From positions 1,497,501 to 1,561,500 of the forward strand of contig NZ_PNFF01000001.1 of NCBI RefSeq assembly GCF_028888695.1: a stretch of DNA of 64,000 bases. The letters are read 5' to 3'. The DNA comes from Bacillus methanolicus. Lineage in GTDB: Bacteria > Bacillota > Bacilli > Bacillales > Cytobacillaceae. Below, in pieces: positions 62,597 through 64,000 of this stretch. Position 1 is the stretch's first letter. Each line of letters begins with the position of its first letter. A model generated the notes under the pieces. That model saw nothing but the letters and a program-made list of their open reading frames with translations. It was not told where the DNA came from and searched no databases. The translations under genes were made by a program, and so were the position numbers.

Positions 62597-63157
62597 ATGC
62601 TCAAGAAGCGAGATCTGCAAGATTGCCATGCTTTGTACGATCTTATGACGCACCCGGATGTCTTCCCGTTTGTGCGTCAAAAAGCATCTTCTTATGAAGA
62701 GTATCTTTTTATTACAAAACAGACAATTGAAGCAGAAGAACGCGGTGAAATCATTTCACGGACGATTCTTGACGAGTGGGGCACTCCAATTGGGACGATA
62801 AGCTTGTTTGATATTGAGGATAATGCCGGTTTTTTAGGAACATGGCTGGGAAAACCGTACCATGGAAAAGGCTATAACAAGATGGCTAAAAATGCTTTTT
62901 TTGAAGAGCTCTTTTATGAATTGGGGATCGAAACGATTTTTATGCGGATTCGAAAGGAAAACGTTCGCTCTCAAAAAGCAGCGGAAAAGCTGCCTTATGT
63001 AATTCCTGCAAATGAAACCAGAAAATCATTATTTGAACAATTAAATGCTGCAGGGAATATTTACAATTTATTTGAAATATCGAAAGACCAATATACCCTT
63101 CACGTAAAGCGAAGCGGTACACCTCACCAAGAATCGTCACAATTGATGGAAGCTTAA
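62597..63157 (+). CDS. GNAT-family acetyltransferase (RimJ/RimL-like)
   Basis: 186 residues from ATG 62597, seven bases after GGAGGG. The GNAT fold shows LKKRDLQDCHALYDLMTHPD at the start, GTPIGTISLFDIEDNAGFLG, the acetyl-CoA loop WLGKPYHGKGYNKMAKNAFF and IFMRIRKENVRSQKAAEKL. It would acetylate an amino group, possibly of a protein or small amine. It lies behind the structured leader and has its own strong terminator. Confidence 0.9.
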   Translation: MLKKRDLQDCHALYDLMTHPDVFPFVRQKASSYEEYLFITKQTIEAEERGEIISRTILDEWGTPIGTISLFDIEDNAGFLGTWLGKPYHGKGYNKMAKNAFFEELFYELGIETIFMRIRKENVRSQKAAEKLPYVIPANETRKSLFEQLNAAGNIYNLFEISKDQYTLHVKRSGTPHQESSQLMEA

Positions 63158-63170
63158 TAAAAAAATATTT

Positions 63171-63197
63171 ACGCTCCGGATCCCCGGAGCGTTTTTT
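63171..63197 (+). terminator. Terminator of the GNAT gene
   Basis: ACGCTCCGG-ATCC-CCGGAGCGT followed by TTTTTT. Confidence 0.92.
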
Positions 63198-63200
63198 AAT

Positions 63201-63292
63201 GCGTTAAAGCATTGAGGGTCTGGCCCGCTCTGCTTTAAAGCGTTAATGCGTTGAGGGTCTGGCCCGCTCTGCTTTAAAGCGTCAAAGTGAAG
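63201..63292. repeat. Tandem 39-bp repeat, two full units and a partial third
   Basis: Units at 63201-63239 and 63240-63278 differ at only two positions; a third starts GCGTCAAAG. Each contains GAGGGTCTGGCCCGCTC. They lie between the GNAT terminator and the MATE promoter. Confidence 0.85.
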
Positions 63293-63371
63293 TGCGGTTC
63301 ATTGTTCCATTTCTTTTTGAAAAGATGTGTTATAATCTTTCGGTATACGAAAAGAAAAAGAGGATGGAGAA

Positions 63372-64000
63372 ATGAACGAAACCTTTACTAAAAAACAAAA
63401 ATTAAAGCAATTAATTAACATCTTAATCCCGATTTTAATCACCCAGCTGAGCATGTATTTAATGACTTTCTTTGATACGACGATGGCGGGCCATTACAGC
63501 CCGCAAGATCTCGCCGGGGTAGCGATCGGCTCTTCCCTCTGGGTTCCCGTTTTTACAGGGATGAGCGGGATTTTGCTGGCCATTACCCCGATCGTCTCCC
63601 AGCTTGTCGGAGCGAATAACAAAAAAGAAGTATCCTTTTCTGTTATTCAAGGAGTATTTTTGGCCATATTCATGGCGCTCATTGTTTATGCAGTTGGCGC
63701 TCTCATTTTAAATCCTATCCTGAACGGAATGAAGCTTGAAAATGATGTCAGAGAGATAGCCCGAGAATTCTTATTTGCATTAAGCTTTGGCATGGTACCC
63801 TTGTTTGTGTATACCGTGCTCCGCTCCTTTATCGATGCACTTGGAAAAACAAAAGTAACAATGTTTGTAACCTTAACCGCTCTGCCGATCAATGCCGTTT
63901 TTAACTACCTATTGATATATGGAAAATTCGGTTTTCCGAAACTCGGCGGAGTGGGGGCAGGCTATGCTTCGGCGATTACGTACTGGTTAATTACTTTTAT
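63372..64000 (+). CDS. MATE-family efflux transporter (N-terminal part, runs off window end)
   Basis: ATG 63372 behind AGGATGGAG opens a frame of about 210 codons still open at the window end. Family blocks: LIPILITQLSMYLMTFFDTT, MAGHYSPQDLAGVAIGSSLW, SGILLAITPIVSQLVGANN and TVLRSFIDALGKTKVTMFVT. Proton- or sodium-coupled export of drugs and cations through the membrane; six of the expected twelve helices are visible. Confidence 0.92.
   Translation, partial: MNETFTKKQKLKQLINILIPILITQLSMYLMTFFDTTMAGHYSPQDLAGVAIGSSLWVPVFTGMSGILLAITPIVSQLVGANNKKEVSFSVIQGVFLAIFMALIVYAVGALILNPILNGMKLENDVREIAREFLFALSFGMVPLFVYTVLRSFIDALGKTKVTMFVTLTALPINAVFNYLLIYGKFGFPKLGGVGAGYASAITYWLITF

Overview
The window comes from a low-to-mid GC, endospore-forming Bacillaceae chromosome. 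Evidence includes two sets of SpoVA/GerA-type spore genes, an H-type small acid-soluble spore protein, a spore cortex hydrolase remnant, an FMN-riboswitch rib operon with the Bacillus gene order, YkoU/YkoV-type Ku and LigD, and class C group II introns sitting behind terminators as in Geobacillus relatives. I do not name a species.

Layout. 1-10.4 kb is an accessory spore island: ISL3 transposase pieces, a cortex hydrolase cut in its LysM domain, a complete spoVA2mob-type operon (DUF1657, YhcN/YlaJ, SpoVAC, SpoVAD, SpoVAE, DUF1657, DUF421-DUF1657 '2Duf'), an aromatic/proline repeat microprotein and a cardiolipin synthase-like gene whose 5' end is lost. 10.4-18 kb is a decaying stretch: intact YerD-like, YqjF-like and CBS-domain genes lie among remnants of pyruvate oxidase, alpha-galactosidase, an XRE regulator and a group II intron. 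18.1-21.8 kb is a GerA/GerB/GerC germinant receptor operon behind a good sigma-G-like promoter. 22-25 kb holds a duplicated tyrosine recombinase end around a secreted SH3 protein. 25-32 kb carries an MFS transporter, a SulP-ArsR pair, DUF421 plus sspH, a PAS histidine kinase and small genes.

32.1-45.6 kb is framed by two identical 1562-bp IS256-family elements in opposite orientation, each with its own 8-bp target duplication. Between them lie cold-shock genes, glpD with a GlpP-type leader terminator, ku, yugP, a frameshifted CypC-like P450, an integrase remnant and ligD. 45.7-54.2 kb holds dapF, a HipA-like kinase, the ribD-ribE-ribBA-ribH operon under an FMN riboswitch, and a ResA/YneN-like thioredoxin. 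54.5-64 kb contains a GMC oxidoreductase with its small partner, an intact class C group II intron with reverse transcriptase, uppP, an amidohydrolase, a GNAT acetyltransferase behind a strongly structured leader RNA, and the start of a MATE transporter.

The most unusual signals are (1) five intergenic arrays with the same 20-21 bp period but mostly different unit sequences, (2) a 156-nt leader before the GNAT gene with a tRNA-like T-arm that competes with an 18-bp hairpin, and (3) a dispersed hairpin element, present at about 6.9 and 13.4 kb, whose stems look compensated between copies. Many genes are broken by frameshifts or mobile-element ends, which suggests recent genome decay or, for G-run frameshifts, possible sequencing errors.
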